Counted from the first letter of the stretch, positions 1 through 9,144 are shown. The stretch: 64,000 nucleotides of DNA from Actinomycetota bacterium (GCA_018268575.1 JAFDWF010000185.1:21616-85615), one strand, 5' to 3'. Notes: generated from the letters alone by a model not told the origin. Translations and numbers: made by a program.

Positions 1-147
1 CTCGCCCGACTCAGAGAAGCGAAGCTTGATGTGAGGATCGATCCTGTTGAGCCCGTTGGCGACTCCCTGAACGTCATCCTCGATCATGATGTAGCGCCCA
101 TCTCGGGCTTTGGCGACCTGGGTGAAGGTCGCGGGTCGTATCTCCAT
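1..147 (-). CDS. Phage protein, C-terminus outside window (partial)
   Basis: An open frame of 49 codons starts at ATG 147-145 and runs off the left edge without a stop. A purine-rich AAAGG lies about 6 bases before the ATG, and the start is 13 bases downstream of the stop of the fibre gene at 161, so it continues the leftward late operon. The visible peptide begins MEIRPATFTQVAKARDGR. I do not recognise a family. It could be another virion or lysis-region protein. Confidence 0.6.
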   Translation of the reverse strand, partial: MEIRPATFTQVAKARDGRYIMIEDDVQGVANGLNRIDPHIKLRFSESGE

Positions 148-160
148 TAAGCCTTTCTGT

Positions 161-1696
161 CTAGCCGGCCACCCAGATACCGCTTGCCTTGCTGTAGCGC
201 ACGGCGGTGACCCATTCGGCGCCTTCGGCCGTGTCGGGATCGGTGGCCCCTTCGTAGGTCAGGATGCCCCCGTGGTAGAGAAGAGTCGTCCCGGTCGATT
301 CACGGGAACGGTTGATCCCCACCTTTTCGTAAGTTTTTTTGGTGCCGCCACCAGAGGTCGAAGGACTGAGCGTGTTCTGGTTTTCGGCGATTTTGGAGCC
401 GTTCTGAAGGGTCTGCTTTTCACCGTTCAACCAGACCTCGATGATGCCTGCCGTTTCCGAGATGTAGACGTGGCGTTTGATCTGGTAGGCAACTTTGGCT
501 TCCAGTGTCTTCACCCACCAGGAGGTACCGACACCGGGCTTCAGCTTGAGGCTCGTGCCTTCGATGTACTGCCCTACGGCTACTCCCGTGGCGGGTTCGT
601 CTTCGTGAAGCTGCCAGTTCAGGACGTAGTGCGATTTGTCCCATTCGTCTGCCCGGAACCATTCTTTGAACCAGTAGTGGTTGTTGGGAAGGCAATAGGG
701 GTTCGGACGTTGAAGCTCGGAGCGCTGGCCTGCGTTCGGCGGGACTTCGGCGTCGCCCTGCTGGAATTCAAACTTGCCGCAGTAGGTGAGCCCCGAACCG
801 GGGAATATCGATTCAGCGTTGACGACGGTGACGCGCATTCCCGGTTCGGCCGGCGGAGAGTGTTCGGCAGGAGGCGCCTGTTCGAGTTCCCATTCGCTCT
901 TGTGACCGCCTGAAAACGAACCACTGAAGACCGGCGTAGCGCCGCTGCCGCCTTTGGCCTTCACCCTGACGGTCGGCCTGTTCAGCGTCGTGAAGTTGAG
1001 GACCGACCCGTGCGTCGTTCCGCCCGTGTTAGTGGCGGAGACACGGAAGTAGTATTTGGTGTTCGCCGTGAGCCCGGTCACAGTCGTGCTGCGGGCTACA
1101 CCGGAGGAGCCTTCTCCTCCCGACGCTGACGACGTGCTGGACCCGAGCGATTCACTGGTCCCGTATTCAAAGAGATAGGTAGTCGTCGTCCCTTTCGGGT
1201 TGACGGTCGCGTTCAGTTCCGCGTGGGTGTTGGAGAGCCCGGTCGCGGCTTCGGTGGTGACCGCCGGCGCTTCGGCTTTCGGTTCGAGCGAGGCGTCATC
1301 GACATATAGCGTCGTCGTGGTCGTTTCGGCGAAGCGGACTTCGACCTCGTAGGTGCCACTACTGCTGGGCGAGAATTCGAGCTTGTATTCGGCCCATCCG
1401 GTAGCCGCTGCCGTGACGGTCGTTTCGTGGGTATCGGTCCCACCTTCGTGCTGGGCGAACAGACGGACTTTCTTGCCGGATTCGCGGTAGACCCAGACCT
1501 TGAAGACCTCCGTCACCCCCGATTCGAGCGTGACATCCTTGCCCGCGCCTTCAAAGCTGCCGCCGCCTTTGCCTGTTACCGCGAGCGAATGGGTACCGGA
1601 GTGGGCCTGCGCGGTGGACTGTGCGATCGTGGCGCCGACGTTGAACCAGGACTCAGTGCCGCCCTCGAAGGTTCCGGGCGCGATCTGGTTCGCCAT
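161..1696 (-). CDS. Phage fibre/depolymerase-like protein: CBM-like, Fn3 and lyase-like domains
   Basis: This 511-residue protein looks modular. Residues 1-140 resemble a carbohydrate-binding beta-sandwich (ends DDASLEP). Residues 145-240 form a fibronectin-III-like module (YLFEYGTSES, TKYYFRVSATN) of a kind common in secreted proteins of Thermoleophilia. Residues 255-511 resemble the beta-jelly-roll of alginate or heparin lyases (GQRSE, YWFKEWFRADEW, YVLNWQLHED). It follows the repeat-rich fibre gene with no gap, so it is probably a receptor-binding or capsule-degrading tip protein. The lyase assignment rests on pattern only; a purely binding jelly-roll is possible. Confidence 0.7.
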   Translation of the reverse strand: MANQIAPGTFEGGTESWFNVGATIAQSTAQAHSGTHSLAVTGKGGGSFEGAGKDVTLESGVTEVFKVWVYRESGKKVRLFAQHEGGTDTHETTVTAAATGWAEYKLEFSPSSSGTYEVEVRFAETTTTTLYVDDASLEPKAEAPAVTTEAATGLSNTHAELNATVNPKGTTTTYLFEYGTSESLGSSTSSASGGEGSSGVARSTTVTGLTANTKYYFRVSATNTGGTTHGSVLNFTTLNRPTVRVKAKGGSGATPVFSGSFSGGHKSEWELEQAPPAEHSPPAEPGMRVTVVNAESIFPGSGLTYCGKFEFQQGDAEVPPNAGQRSELQRPNPYCLPNNHYWFKEWFRADEWDKSHYVLNWQLHEDEPATGVAVGQYIEGTSLKLKPGVGTSWWVKTLEAKVAYQIKRHVYISETAGIIEVWLNGEKQTLQNGSKIAENQNTLSPSTSGGGTKKTYEKVGINRSRESTGTTLLYHGGILTYEGATDPDTAEGAEWVTAVRYSKASGIWVAG

Positions 1697-2734
1697 TTAG
1701 CTTTCGATCCAAACGTCGCCTTCGGCGGCGTGTTCAGGTTCTTCTTTCTGGACCCAGGTGACACAGTCGAACCCGGAAGGGCGAGCGGTCGTTTTGGTAC
1801 CGGCGACGACGGCGCCCATGCCGTGTGACGAAAGGGATGTCTTGGCTTCGCCGCCTTCGGCCAGCTTGGTTTTGACTGCGGAAGCGAGTTTTTCTTCGGT
1901 GATCGCGCCAGATGCGACCTTTGCGGTTTCGACCGCGTTGGAAGCGAGCTTGGCTGCGGTGACGGCGCTGCTGGCGAGCTTGCTTTCCGCGACGGAGCCG
2001 ACGCCGAGCTTGCCTTCGGTGACTGCCCCGGCTTCGATCTTCGCTTCGGTGACCGCGTTCGAGGCGATCTTCCCGGCGGTGACGGCCGAGCTTTTGATCG
2101 CCGACGAGGGAACCGATTCAGCCCCGAGCTTTCCTTCGGTTACTGCGCCTGCCTTGATGGCGCTCTGTTCGACCGATTCGGCGGCGAGTTTTGGGCCGGT
2201 AACCGCGCTGGCGGCCAGCTTTTCGGTGGTGATGCCTTCGGGTCCGACCCCACTTCCCCCGAGTTCGGACTGAACCGAGGAGGAGAGCTTTTCTTTCGTT
2301 ACCGCTTCAGTTTTGATCTTGGCCGTTTCGACGGCGTTGGAGTGAAGCTTGGCGGCTGTTACCGCTTCGCTACCCAGTTTCGGTTCGGTGACGGCCGAGG
2401 CTTTGATGTTTGAGGTCTGAACCGATTCCGACCCGAGAGAGCTACCGGAGAGTTCTTCTTTGGTCGCCAGTTCGGGTCCGGTGAGTCCGGTACGGACTTC
2501 CACCTTTTCGATCAGGTGGGCAACGCTGTGTCCTGCGGAGATGACGTATTTGGGAACTGTCAGTTCAAGCGTGCTGCCGGGTGCAACGGAGCCTTCATTG
2601 CTCATCGGCGTGACCGAAGGGCTCGCGCTGTAGTAGATCGTGTCTCCACCGTTTGCATTGAGCAGTACGAACCTCTCCGCTTCTGCGGGTTCGTCCAGTC
2701 TGAGCGCGCGGTCCTTCGTGACGGGAAATGGCAT
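1697..2734 (-). CDS. Repeat-rich phage tail-fibre-like protein
   Basis: This is a 345-residue protein. Residues 1-100 form a globular head that may attach to the virion (FVLLNANGGDTIYYSASPSV). From about residue 105 to 300 there are near-perfect 10-residue repeats of the type xAVTxxKLxSx, interrupted once by a glycine-rich linker (GGSGVGPEG). Such repeats are typical of trimeric fibre shafts. The stop is immediately followed by the start of the lyase-like protein, so shaft and tip may be separate chains of one fibre. The same repeats make the DNA locally repetitive (about 30-bp units, 1,860-2,420). Confidence 0.75.
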   Translation of the reverse strand: MPFPVTKDRALRLDEPAEAERFVLLNANGGDTIYYSASPSVTPMSNEGSVAPGSTLELTVPKYVISAGHSVAHLIEKVEVRTGLTGPELATKEELSGSSLGSESVQTSNIKASAVTEPKLGSEAVTAAKLHSNAVETAKIKTEAVTKEKLSSSVQSELGGSGVGPEGITTEKLAASAVTGPKLAAESVEQSAIKAGAVTEGKLGAESVPSSAIKSSAVTAGKIASNAVTEAKIEAGAVTEGKLGVGSVAESKLASSAVTAAKLASNAVETAKVASGAITEEKLASAVKTKLAEGGEAKTSLSSHGMGAVVAGTKTTARPSGFDCVTWVQKEEPEHAAEGDVWIES

Positions 2735-2801
2735 TGATGGCCCCAGATGCGCAAGAGGGCCGGTCCGTGCATGACGGACCAGCCCCCGAATGCGTTAGTT
2801 C

Positions 2802-4055
2802 CTAGACCTCGCCTTCGCCGGTCGGAACGTCGTCTTCGCAATACTGCAACTTGCCGTTGCGGTTGGGGGCGATGCAGCCGAGCGCGGCGTACCAGGAGAA
2901 GAATGCCTGCCAGGTGGCGACCTTCGATCCGGCGGTAGTACCGTCCTTCAAGTGGAAGATTCCGCCTCCACCCTGCTCCATCCAACCCGGAGGAGACTGC
3001 TCGAACCAGCGGAACGAGTCTTTGTTGATACCGAAGGCGAATGTGCGGGGACAGTCGTCATCTGCGATGACAGGAATCTCATTGACCATGATGGCCGAAT
3101 AGCCACCGTGGACATTGACGGCTTCGGCATTGCTGTAGCGCTTCTGGGACGCATAGGTGTTGGCGAGGTTGCGTCGTACGCCGCGAGAGGTCAAGAAGAC
3201 TTCTACGTCGCCGTTACCGGATAGACCGACTTCGTCTGCTAGCTTCTCGAATGCAGGCTCACCGGCTACAGCGAGGGCGCTTTCGGATTCACCGACGCTC
3301 TGGACACGGGAGTTCCAGAATTCGTTGCCGGTGGTGGAGGAGTTGATTTCGTGGAGGGTTCGGCCACTGGCGATGATGTTGCGGAGGCCGTCGAATTCGT
3401 TGCCGTAGTTGCCTGCGACATACACCGCGTAGGCGGTGGTGACTTTCGTGACGGATTCGGAGACTTCGATCTGCTTGGTCGATCCACCTTCGCGCTTGAT
3501 GACTTCGACGCCAGCTTTACCTTCGCCGACCGTTCCGTCTGCCTTTTTCACGATGTCAACGGTGTCGCCGACGTACACGTACTGGACAGAGTTGACAGGA
3601 ATTACTTTCGTGGAGGTTGCTTCGGCGCGTACTCCGGTCAGACCGGCTGCTTCACCGAAGGCGATGCGGTTCATCTCCTTGCGGAGGTCTGTCGCCACGC
3701 CCTTCGACTCCGCATCGAGCACGTCAACGAACGCTCCCTCATTCGTCTGGGAGGCACGGATGGCCGCGTCCGTGACCTCGATGGAGGAGAAGTTGTACTT
3801 GATGTGGATGATCGCGTCCTGCCAGGACTGCTTGCCTGCGGTCGGCAGCGTTCCACCATCTCCACGAGCACCACGACCACGGTTGCGGTTCGTGTGTACA
3901 GGGATGATGGCTCGACGGCCCGTGAGGCTCATCGTCACGCCTTCTCGCTCGATCTGGTCGAGGAGATAGGTCTTCTGGTTGATCTGCTCAACGATCGGCC
4001 CGACGTACATATCCTTGAGGATCGCGTCGGCCGTAGCGAGCGTCTGAGTTGCCAT
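2802..4055 (-). CDS. Major capsid protein (HK97-fold, P22/SU10-like)
   Basis: The 417 residues resemble coat proteins of the P22/SU10 group: an N-terminal helix (TLATADAILKDMYVGPIVEQ), a polar arm with RNRGRGARGDGG, the segment FSSIEVTDAAIRASQTNEGAF, and a C-terminal part with NEIPVIADDDCPRTFAFGI. It lies downstream of the portal and a scaffold-like gene, the usual head-gene order. A possible AAGGAA ribosome site lies about 14 bases before ATG. The family call is good; the exact coat subfamily is not certain. Confidence 0.85.
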   Translation of the reverse strand: MATQTLATADAILKDMYVGPIVEQINQKTYLLDQIEREGVTMSLTGRRAIIPVHTNRNRGRGARGDGGTLPTAGKQSWQDAIIHIKYNFSSIEVTDAAIRASQTNEGAFVDVLDAESKGVATDLRKEMNRIAFGEAAGLTGVRAEATSTKVIPVNSVQYVYVGDTVDIVKKADGTVGEGKAGVEVIKREGGSTKQIEVSESVTKVTTAYAVYVAGNYGNEFDGLRNIIASGRTLHEINSSTTGNEFWNSRVQSVGESESALAVAGEPAFEKLADEVGLSGNGDVEVFLTSRGVRRNLANTYASQKRYSNAEAVNVHGGYSAIMVNEIPVIADDDCPRTFAFGINKDSFRWFEQSPPGWMEQGGGGIFHLKDGTTAGSKVATWQAFFSWYAALGCIAPNRNGKLQYCEDDVPTGEGEV

Positions 4056-4273
4056 TGGTTAGTTGGTTCCTTGGGTGTTTGGTGCAGTGATTAAGTGGTG
4101 GTTCCACCTGGATCGCTGGCGATTCACCCCTGGCCTGCTGTAACCAATTGGTCCCTGGCGCGGCTGTAGCTGACGCTGTTGCGTTCGGTTAGAACACTTG
4201 GCCCGATATGTATGGGCCTCTGCTAGTTAGTTGGTCGCACACGGCAAAAACCATGTGCGACCTGTGGGAAGTG
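4056..4273. other. Intergenic region between scaffold and coat genes with a 12-bp hairpin
   Basis: No gene is seen here. At 4233-4262 a hairpin has a 12-bp stem (4233-4244 with 4251-4262) and a 6-base loop. Transcribed leftward, the single C-A mismatch of the plus strand becomes a U-G pair, so the stem is fully paired in the late mRNA, and the loop reads UUUUUG. No T-run follows, so it is a poor terminator. It may stabilise or separately start the abundant coat mRNA (inference). Confidence 0.5.
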
Positions 4274-5071
4274 TTAGGAGGCTGACTGCTTGAAGCGTTC
4301 GAGCGCCTGCGCTTTAAGACGCGGGTCATCGAACGAGGTAACCGGCGTGGGTGCCGTGGCGGCTGTTCCACTGCGCTCGGCGCTGGCCGGCTGGCTGCCC
4401 TTCTGGGCGAACAAGTTCTTCTCCCCCTGGCCGACCAGCCGCATGTAGTCCTCGAAGCCCTTTTGGAGAGCTTCGCGTTCGGTGTCCGGGCTATCGGAAT
4501 AGCGATAGGCGAGGCCGATGATGTCTTCCTCGGCTCCCTCGGGTAGGCCGGGATTGTCCATACGGATTTTCTCTAGCTCCTGCTGTAGTTCCGTCTCGGC
4601 TTCGGTGAACAGCTTCTCCCGGTCCTGGGCTTCAAATCGCTCCTGTATCGGGTTGATCGCCTGGTTGACGGCTTCGGTGATCTGGGCGTTGATCTGCTCC
4701 TGGGTGAGTTCGTTGAAGCCGAGATCAAGTTCCTCTTCCGGCCCGTAGGCATCGAAGAAGTTCGATTCGTCACCAACCTGTTTCCACCAGTTCTGGAACT
4801 GGGCGGGGTCCTGCGCCATGTTCGAGAAGGCGATAAGTTGTTCTAGAACCTGCGGGTCAATCTGGTTGATCCCAAGCTGCTCATACGGCGCCCACGATTT
4901 GCGGTAGTCCGCTGCCTCTTGGAATTTCTTGGTGACCTCGGCGTCGTACGCTTTCAGGTGAGGCTCAAGTGCTGCTCGAAGCTCGGGCTCTACCGACTCA
5001 AGATCGTAGAGTCCTGAAGTGGGACTTCCCTGCTCTACCGCATCGGTAGGCTGGGTGACATCGTCTGCCAT
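4274..5071 (-). CDS. Capsid scaffold-like protein
   Basis: This acidic, mostly helical protein of 265 residues has a glutamine/glutamate-rich middle (residues 120-190) and a C-terminus ending LKAQALERFKQSAS. Its position directly before the coat gene and its composition match phage scaffolding proteins, which guide procapsid assembly and then leave. No protease signature is visible. The identification rests on position and composition, not on a conserved motif. Confidence 0.6.
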   Translation of the reverse strand: MADDVTQPTDAVEQGSPTSGLYDLESVEPELRAALEPHLKAYDAEVTKKFQEAADYRKSWAPYEQLGINQIDPQVLEQLIAFSNMAQDPAQFQNWWKQVGDESNFFDAYGPEEELDLGFNELTQEQINAQITEAVNQAINPIQERFEAQDREKLFTEAETELQQELEKIRMDNPGLPEGAEEDIIGLAYRYSDSPDTEREALQKGFEDYMRLVGQGEKNLFAQKGSQPASAERSGTAATAPTPVTSFDDPRLKAQALERFKQSAS

Positions 5072-5181
5072 TGACTATGTGGTTCTCCTGTCTGACTGTA
5101 GTTGTACCTGGCGGTCGGCTGTACCTCTCGGCCCTGGCCCCGCTGTGACAACCCCTGGTCGTCTGTTTGTGGGATCAGGCT

Positions 5182-5502
5182 CTAAGCCTGATTTCGTGAA
5201 GCAATCTCCGCAGCGGCCTCACTGATCTGCTGGGAGAGGGACTGCGCCTGGCGCTGTCCTGGTGAGGGACCGTCGATCCCCCTGGCGGCCTTGGCGAAGT
5301 TCTCGCCGGTGCCTTTGGTTCCGGGCACGACCTTCAGTGCGGCTCGTGCGCCGGGTGTGTTCCTGTCGGGCGCCGGAAGGCCGAGTGCCTTGTGCAGTGC
5401 GCTGACCGCCTCAGCTACGTCGGGCGAGATGTCCTCTGAGCCTTTGGTGCTGGTCTGGAAGTGTTCCACGGCCTCGATGAGCCGCTTGGCCTGGATATTC
5501 AT
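5182..5502 (-). CDS. Small phage protein of unknown function
   Basis: This is a 106-residue protein, mostly helical by composition, starting MNIQAKRLIEAVEHFQTS. Its ATG overlaps the end of the upstream 72-residue gene at base 5502, so the two are probably translationally coupled. It lies between portal and scaffold, where minor head or accessory proteins are common. I recognise no domain. Confidence 0.6.
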   Translation of the reverse strand: MNIQAKRLIEAVEHFQTSTKGSEDISPDVAEAVSALHKALGLPAPDRNTPGARAALKVVPGTKGTGENFAKAARGIDGPSPGQRQAQSLSQQISEAAAEIASRNQA

Positions 5503-5720
5503 TATCTGAACCCGGCCTTCGAGGGTCGTAGGTCCGCCACTTTCACCGATAGAAGATCAGTGCGGTTGTCGCGGGTGCGTATGACTGCATCCTCCCCGTT
5601 GGGGGCGAGACTGTGGAAGACGCCGTAGCGGCCCTTGTTGGGACCGGCGACAACACGGACGAACTGCCCGAGGACGGGGTCGTTCAACCCGCGTGTGTCG
5701 TAGATGGCTCGGTTATCCAT
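5502..5720 (-). CDS. Small phage protein with KOW/SH3-like pattern
   Basis: The 72 residues include GQFVRVVAGPNKGRYGVF, the glycine-centred pattern of KOW/SH3-like beta-barrels, which often bind RNA or protein. It overlaps both neighbours by a few bases inside the leftward late operon. No function can be given beyond a likely small beta-barrel. Confidence 0.6.
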   Translation of the reverse strand: MDNRAIYDTRGLNDPVLGQFVRVVAGPNKGRYGVFHSLAPNGEDAVIRTRDNRTDLLSVKVADLRPSKAGFR

Positions 5721-5937
5721 TCAGGTGCTCCAATGTCGCGGCGAGACGGGCTCGCTGGCCGAGTAGGCCGCCTGCGTTCTCTGCCTTCTTGAGTTTCTTG
5801 GCGGGGATTTTCTGGCCCTGGGCGACGCCCAACTCTTCGTGTAGCGCGCCAGGGTGATGGATTGCCCCGCTGATCCAGTCTTTCCTAGTCCGATGACTCG
5901 CCATTTTCTTGGCGAGGCCGGAAACGTCTGCTGCCAT
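5713..5937 (-). CDS. Small basic phage protein of unknown function
   Basis: The 74 residues carry a histidine and lysine-rich segment (SGAIHHPGALHEELGV, then KIPAKKLKKAE). The pattern with GALHEELG and a leucine-rich tail resembles small proteins found beside portals in actinobacterial phages, but I cannot name a family. The gene overlaps the next one by 8 bases, showing operon organisation. Confidence 0.55.
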   Translation of the reverse strand: MAADVSGLAKKMASHRTRKDWISGAIHHPGALHEELGVAQGQKIPAKKLKKAENAGGLLGQRARLAATLEHLNG

Positions 5938-5944
5938 TCACTCC

Positions 5945-6169
5945 TTATGTTTCGGGTATAGGGGTCCAGGTGTCACATACCTGGTCAGGCTGTGTCCTGA
6001 AGTCGTAGAGCTTGCAGAAACCGGCTTCCCAGTGGACACATGTCGAGCAGTTCTCGTGGGCGTCGGTGGTGGTCTGCAAGTTCGGGGGTGGCGTACCCGA
6101 GTTGGGTTTTTCGGCGTTCGCCTGCATGATCCGTTTGATCGCTTCTTTGATCGCTTCGTTGCCTGCCAC
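5945..6169 (-). CDS. Small cysteine-rich phage protein (four-Cys cluster)
   Basis: The 74 residues end in a compact cysteine cluster: CSTCVHW, then GFCKLYDF, then VCDTW. Four cysteines spaced like this suggest a zinc or iron-sulfur site. Small cysteine-rich proteins of this type sit next to portal genes in several phages. The start codon shares a base with the portal stop at 6169. Function is unknown. Confidence 0.6.
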   Translation of the reverse strand: MAGNEAIKEAIKRIMQANAEKPNSGTPPPNLQTTTDAHENCSTCVHWEAGFCKLYDFRTQPDQVCDTWTPIPET

Positions 6170-8268
6170 TACTGGCCTTTCGTGGGATGTTTCGTCCAGC
6201 CACCCGAGCGGGCTTCCGGCTGCGGCTTGGCGTGGGCTTCGGCGATGTTCACGGCGCCCTGGTGGGCCTGCTGTTCGAGCGCCATCGCATGTTGCTGGCC
6301 GACTTCTGCCTGGTGAGCCTGGGCCATCGCTTCAGCCTGCATGTTGGCCTTCTGTACGAGACGTTCGCGGTGAGCGTTGACATGCATTTCGACTAGTTGC
6401 TTCACCTGTTCGGGAAGCTGCATGTAACGGGCCGTGCGCTGGAATTCCTCGTGGCCGTCGATGTGATCTTGGTCTTCATCGAAGGCGTTGATGTTCATTG
6501 CGACGCCCTGGGCGAGTTCGTGGTTCTCTCGCTGTACCTGGGACTCCGTCATCGACAACTGCGTGAACAGTGCGTCGAGGCCGCCGACTTCGTACTCCTT
6601 GAAGAAGCGCCGTAGATCGCGCTGGGCCGGGATCAGGCCGTACTGGAACGAGGTCTGTAGTACCTCCATCATGCTCGCTTGCTGGGCCGCCTTCGATCGC
6701 GGCATCGCGGAACCGGCCTGGCAGGCAACCGTGGGCTCGCGGCCCATCATGGTTCCCCTGAACTCCGAGATGTCCCAGGCTTCGTCGTCGCCGGCGATGC
6801 GGATCAAGCGTTGGTCGGTGTTGAAGAGTGCCCGGAGTCGAGCGATCTTCGTACCGGCCTGTCCCAGGCCGAACTCCATGTCCTGTACCTCGGGGCCGAT
6901 CCTCGTGTCGTCGGCCTCCTGTAGGAGGTTGATCGCGGCGGCGGCGGTCACACCTGACGGCACGGTGGCGTTCGATACCTCATGGACGCCCGAGATTTCG
7001 ATCATCGACTCGATGATGCGTTGCCTCTCTTCGAGGACGTATCCCGGCATCCCTGGGGGCGCCAGGAAGCTCGGCGCGGCCTCGGGGACGGTTCCGTCGA
7101 ACAGGACTTCCTCGCCGGGGACGCCCGTGTATTCCACGTTCGAGTAGCGGTTCTTCAGGAGTGAGGGGTTGCCAAGACGCTCGGCGTTCTCCTGAATCTG
7201 GGAGGCGAGTTTGTTGAGTGAAATCTGTGGGCCGCGCAGTTGAGTTGCAACGGCGGTGGGCCAGAAGCGGTTCGGGACCTTGATGCCGCTGAACATGACG
7301 TAGGGCATCGGATCGACCGGGTTGTCTTCATCGACGAGGACTTGATCCTTCGCCCAGACGACATGCTTCCCGGTCGGGTACGTCGGACATGGTTTGGCCC
7401 AGAACTCGTGGACGAGGACACCCTTGTATCCGACGCCCCCGGCTGGCATGAGCGAGGAGAACATGCGCGCCTCCACGGGACCGGCCGGTACTTCCGAATC
7501 GGCGGGAAGATCGACGCCGTAGCGCTGTTTGACGTAGTCGGGAGAGTGGATGTTCTCCTCGAAGGCGCGCTCGACTTCACCGAAGGATTTGGCGATCGGG
7601 TCGGGGTAGAACTGGAACGGTGTAACGACCTCAACGACAACATCGCCCGTGGCGATCGTCTTGACGTTGAGCCCGGCCGGGAGAGTTCCGCCGAAGATCG
7701 ATTCGATCTGGTCGGCCTTCATGATCTGCCCGTTGGCGTCTAGCTGCGGCTGGCCGTTCTGGTCAACGATGACTTCGGCCTTTTCGCCCAACGTGCCGTC
7801 CCAATGAATCTTCCAGAGTCCCGCGCCTGTCACGTCCGCAAGAAGCTGGGCCTCGTAGAGTTTCTGTTGAAGTTCGAGGTAGTCCCAGTCGAAGTCGATG
7901 ACTTTCTCCGTCACCTTGGCGGCGTCGAGATCGGAGTCCTTGCCCGTATAGGGCGTGGCGACGAACTGGGGGCGCGTCTTCACCTTCTTGGCGACCCTGG
8001 CGGTGATCAGGGAGAGCATCCTGTTATCCACTGCGGTTACGCGCCACTTGGCGAGGCGGGGACGATCGAGGCGACCGTGATTCCAGAACAACCACTGCTG
8101 GCCGACAAAGAAGGCGCTGTTCAGGAACCAGTCTGATTCGAGTGGCATCCTGGCGTACTTGAATTTGGTGAATTCCGCCTTGAGGTCGGCGAGGTTCGTA
8201 CCAGAGTTCTTGATGGTCTGTTGCACGGCCTTCTGGCCGGCGGAATCAGTCGGAGTGGTCGTAGCCAT
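6169..8268 (-). CDS. Portal protein (P22-type family)
   Basis: The 699-residue length and features match the P22-like portal family, the dodecameric ring through which DNA is packaged and ejected. Visible marks include the N-terminal SDWFLNSAFFVGQQWLFW, the crown-proximal PNRFWPTAVATQLRGPQISLN, and a C-terminal helical barrel rich in Q and H (residues 600-680, for example AEAMAQAHQAEVGQQHAMAL). It lies between the terminase side and the scaffold and coat genes. P22-type portals usually go with short-tailed phages, but tail genes are not visible here. Confidence 0.85.
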   Translation of the reverse strand: MATTTPTDSAGQKAVQQTIKNSGTNLADLKAEFTKFKYARMPLESDWFLNSAFFVGQQWLFWNHGRLDRPRLAKWRVTAVDNRMLSLITARVAKKVKTRPQFVATPYTGKDSDLDAAKVTEKVIDFDWDYLELQQKLYEAQLLADVTGAGLWKIHWDGTLGEKAEVIVDQNGQPQLDANGQIMKADQIESIFGGTLPAGLNVKTIATGDVVVEVVTPFQFYPDPIAKSFGEVERAFEENIHSPDYVKQRYGVDLPADSEVPAGPVEARMFSSLMPAGGVGYKGVLVHEFWAKPCPTYPTGKHVVWAKDQVLVDEDNPVDPMPYVMFSGIKVPNRFWPTAVATQLRGPQISLNKLASQIQENAERLGNPSLLKNRYSNVEYTGVPGEEVLFDGTVPEAAPSFLAPPGMPGYVLEERQRIIESMIEISGVHEVSNATVPSGVTAAAAINLLQEADDTRIGPEVQDMEFGLGQAGTKIARLRALFNTDQRLIRIAGDDEAWDISEFRGTMMGREPTVACQAGSAMPRSKAAQQASMMEVLQTSFQYGLIPAQRDLRRFFKEYEVGGLDALFTQLSMTESQVQRENHELAQGVAMNINAFDEDQDHIDGHEEFQRTARYMQLPEQVKQLVEMHVNAHRERLVQKANMQAEAMAQAHQAEVGQQHAMALEQQAHQGAVNIAEAHAKPQPEARSGGWTKHPTKGQ

Positions 8269-8509
8269 TTAGCTCGGTTACCTGGGTGGTGCCCACCAGG
8301 TGAATGTCGTCCTGTTCAATCGGGACGTTCTCTTGCTCCTGCGGTGGAAGGACAGGAGGGATCACGTCGGGGTGCTGGATGCGGTTGAGTAGTCCCGCAC
8401 GCTCGGTGTCCCACTGGGCATCGCGTGCCGCCAACTGCTGTGCGTGAGCGTGCTCGCGGTAGAGGAGAACCCCGACGAGGAGCACGCAAACGATCGCAAG
8501 GAAGATCAC
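8246..8509 (-). CDS. Small membrane-anchored phage protein
   Basis: The 87 residues begin with a hydrophobic segment (residues 1-17, IFLAIVCVLLVGVLLY), followed by a polar proline-rich region. The gene overlaps the portal start by 23 bases in another frame and touches the next upstream gene. A lysis accessory or host-membrane protein is possible, but nothing proves it. Confidence 0.5.
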   Translation of the reverse strand: MIFLAIVCVLLVGVLLYREHAHAQQLAARDAQWDTERAGLLNRIQHPDVIPPVLPPQEQENVPIEQDDIHLVGTTQVTELNGYDHSD

Positions 8510-9144
8510 TGGCCGACTCCCATCAGCATCAGCGATCCGACGCTGCCCGTCGCCACTTCTTCGGCGGCCGTGGTGAGCTTCACTTCCGAGCCCTTGCGGA
8601 GCCGGACATTGGCGGTGGCGCTGGTGGCCGTATGGGTGATCTTCCAGGCCAACTGAAGCCCGATGTATTCGTTCGTCAGAGTGACCGCGCCGGGTTCAAG
8701 ATTGCCTTTCGTTTCCGCCGACGAACCAGTGACGAGGTTGCCGGTTTCCGACAGGGAGATCGAAGACGTGAGCGCGGTGAACGTGGTCGTCTTGTCGGGC
8801 GACTTCCAGAGTCGGAGACGCATCTGACCTTTCGCTTCGGCGGCGACCGTGCAGATGACTTTGACGACGACGGGCCAAACTTCGGCTTTGAACGTCTTGG
8901 TCATCGCTTCGGGCGTCCAGATGGTGTTTTTCGTGTTCTGGGCTTCGGGGTTGCCGATCGGGAGCGCGGTGCCGCCCCATCCACTCGTGCCTCGTTCTTC
9001 CCCCGTGCGGAATTCCTTGTACGGGAGTTCGGAGGAGGAATTGGTGCCGACCGCAAGGCCGGTCGCGGTGGTCGCCTCGGCTCCGGTGGACGTGAGGGCG
9101 AATACCTGGCTGTCCCAGTTCGGCCAGAGTTCGAGTGCGGCCAT
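8506..9144 (-). CDS. Phage structural protein, beta-rich, unknown
   Basis: This 212-residue protein is rich in Thr, Ser and Val, starts MAALELWPNWDSQVFALTST, and ends GSVGSLMLMGVGQ. The composition (alternating beta strands, no charged helices) suggests a virion surface or decoration protein. It lies in the tight cluster between terminase and portal. No family recognised. Confidence 0.55.
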   Translation of the reverse strand: MAALELWPNWDSQVFALTSTGAEATTATGLAVGTNSSSELPYKEFRTGEERGTSGWGGTALPIGNPEAQNTKNTIWTPEAMTKTFKAEVWPVVVKVICTVAAEAKGQMRLRLWKSPDKTTTFTALTSSISLSETGNLVTGSSAETKGNLEPGAVTLTNEYIGLQLAWKITHTATSATANVRLRKGSEVKLTTAAEEVATGSVGSLMLMGVGQ

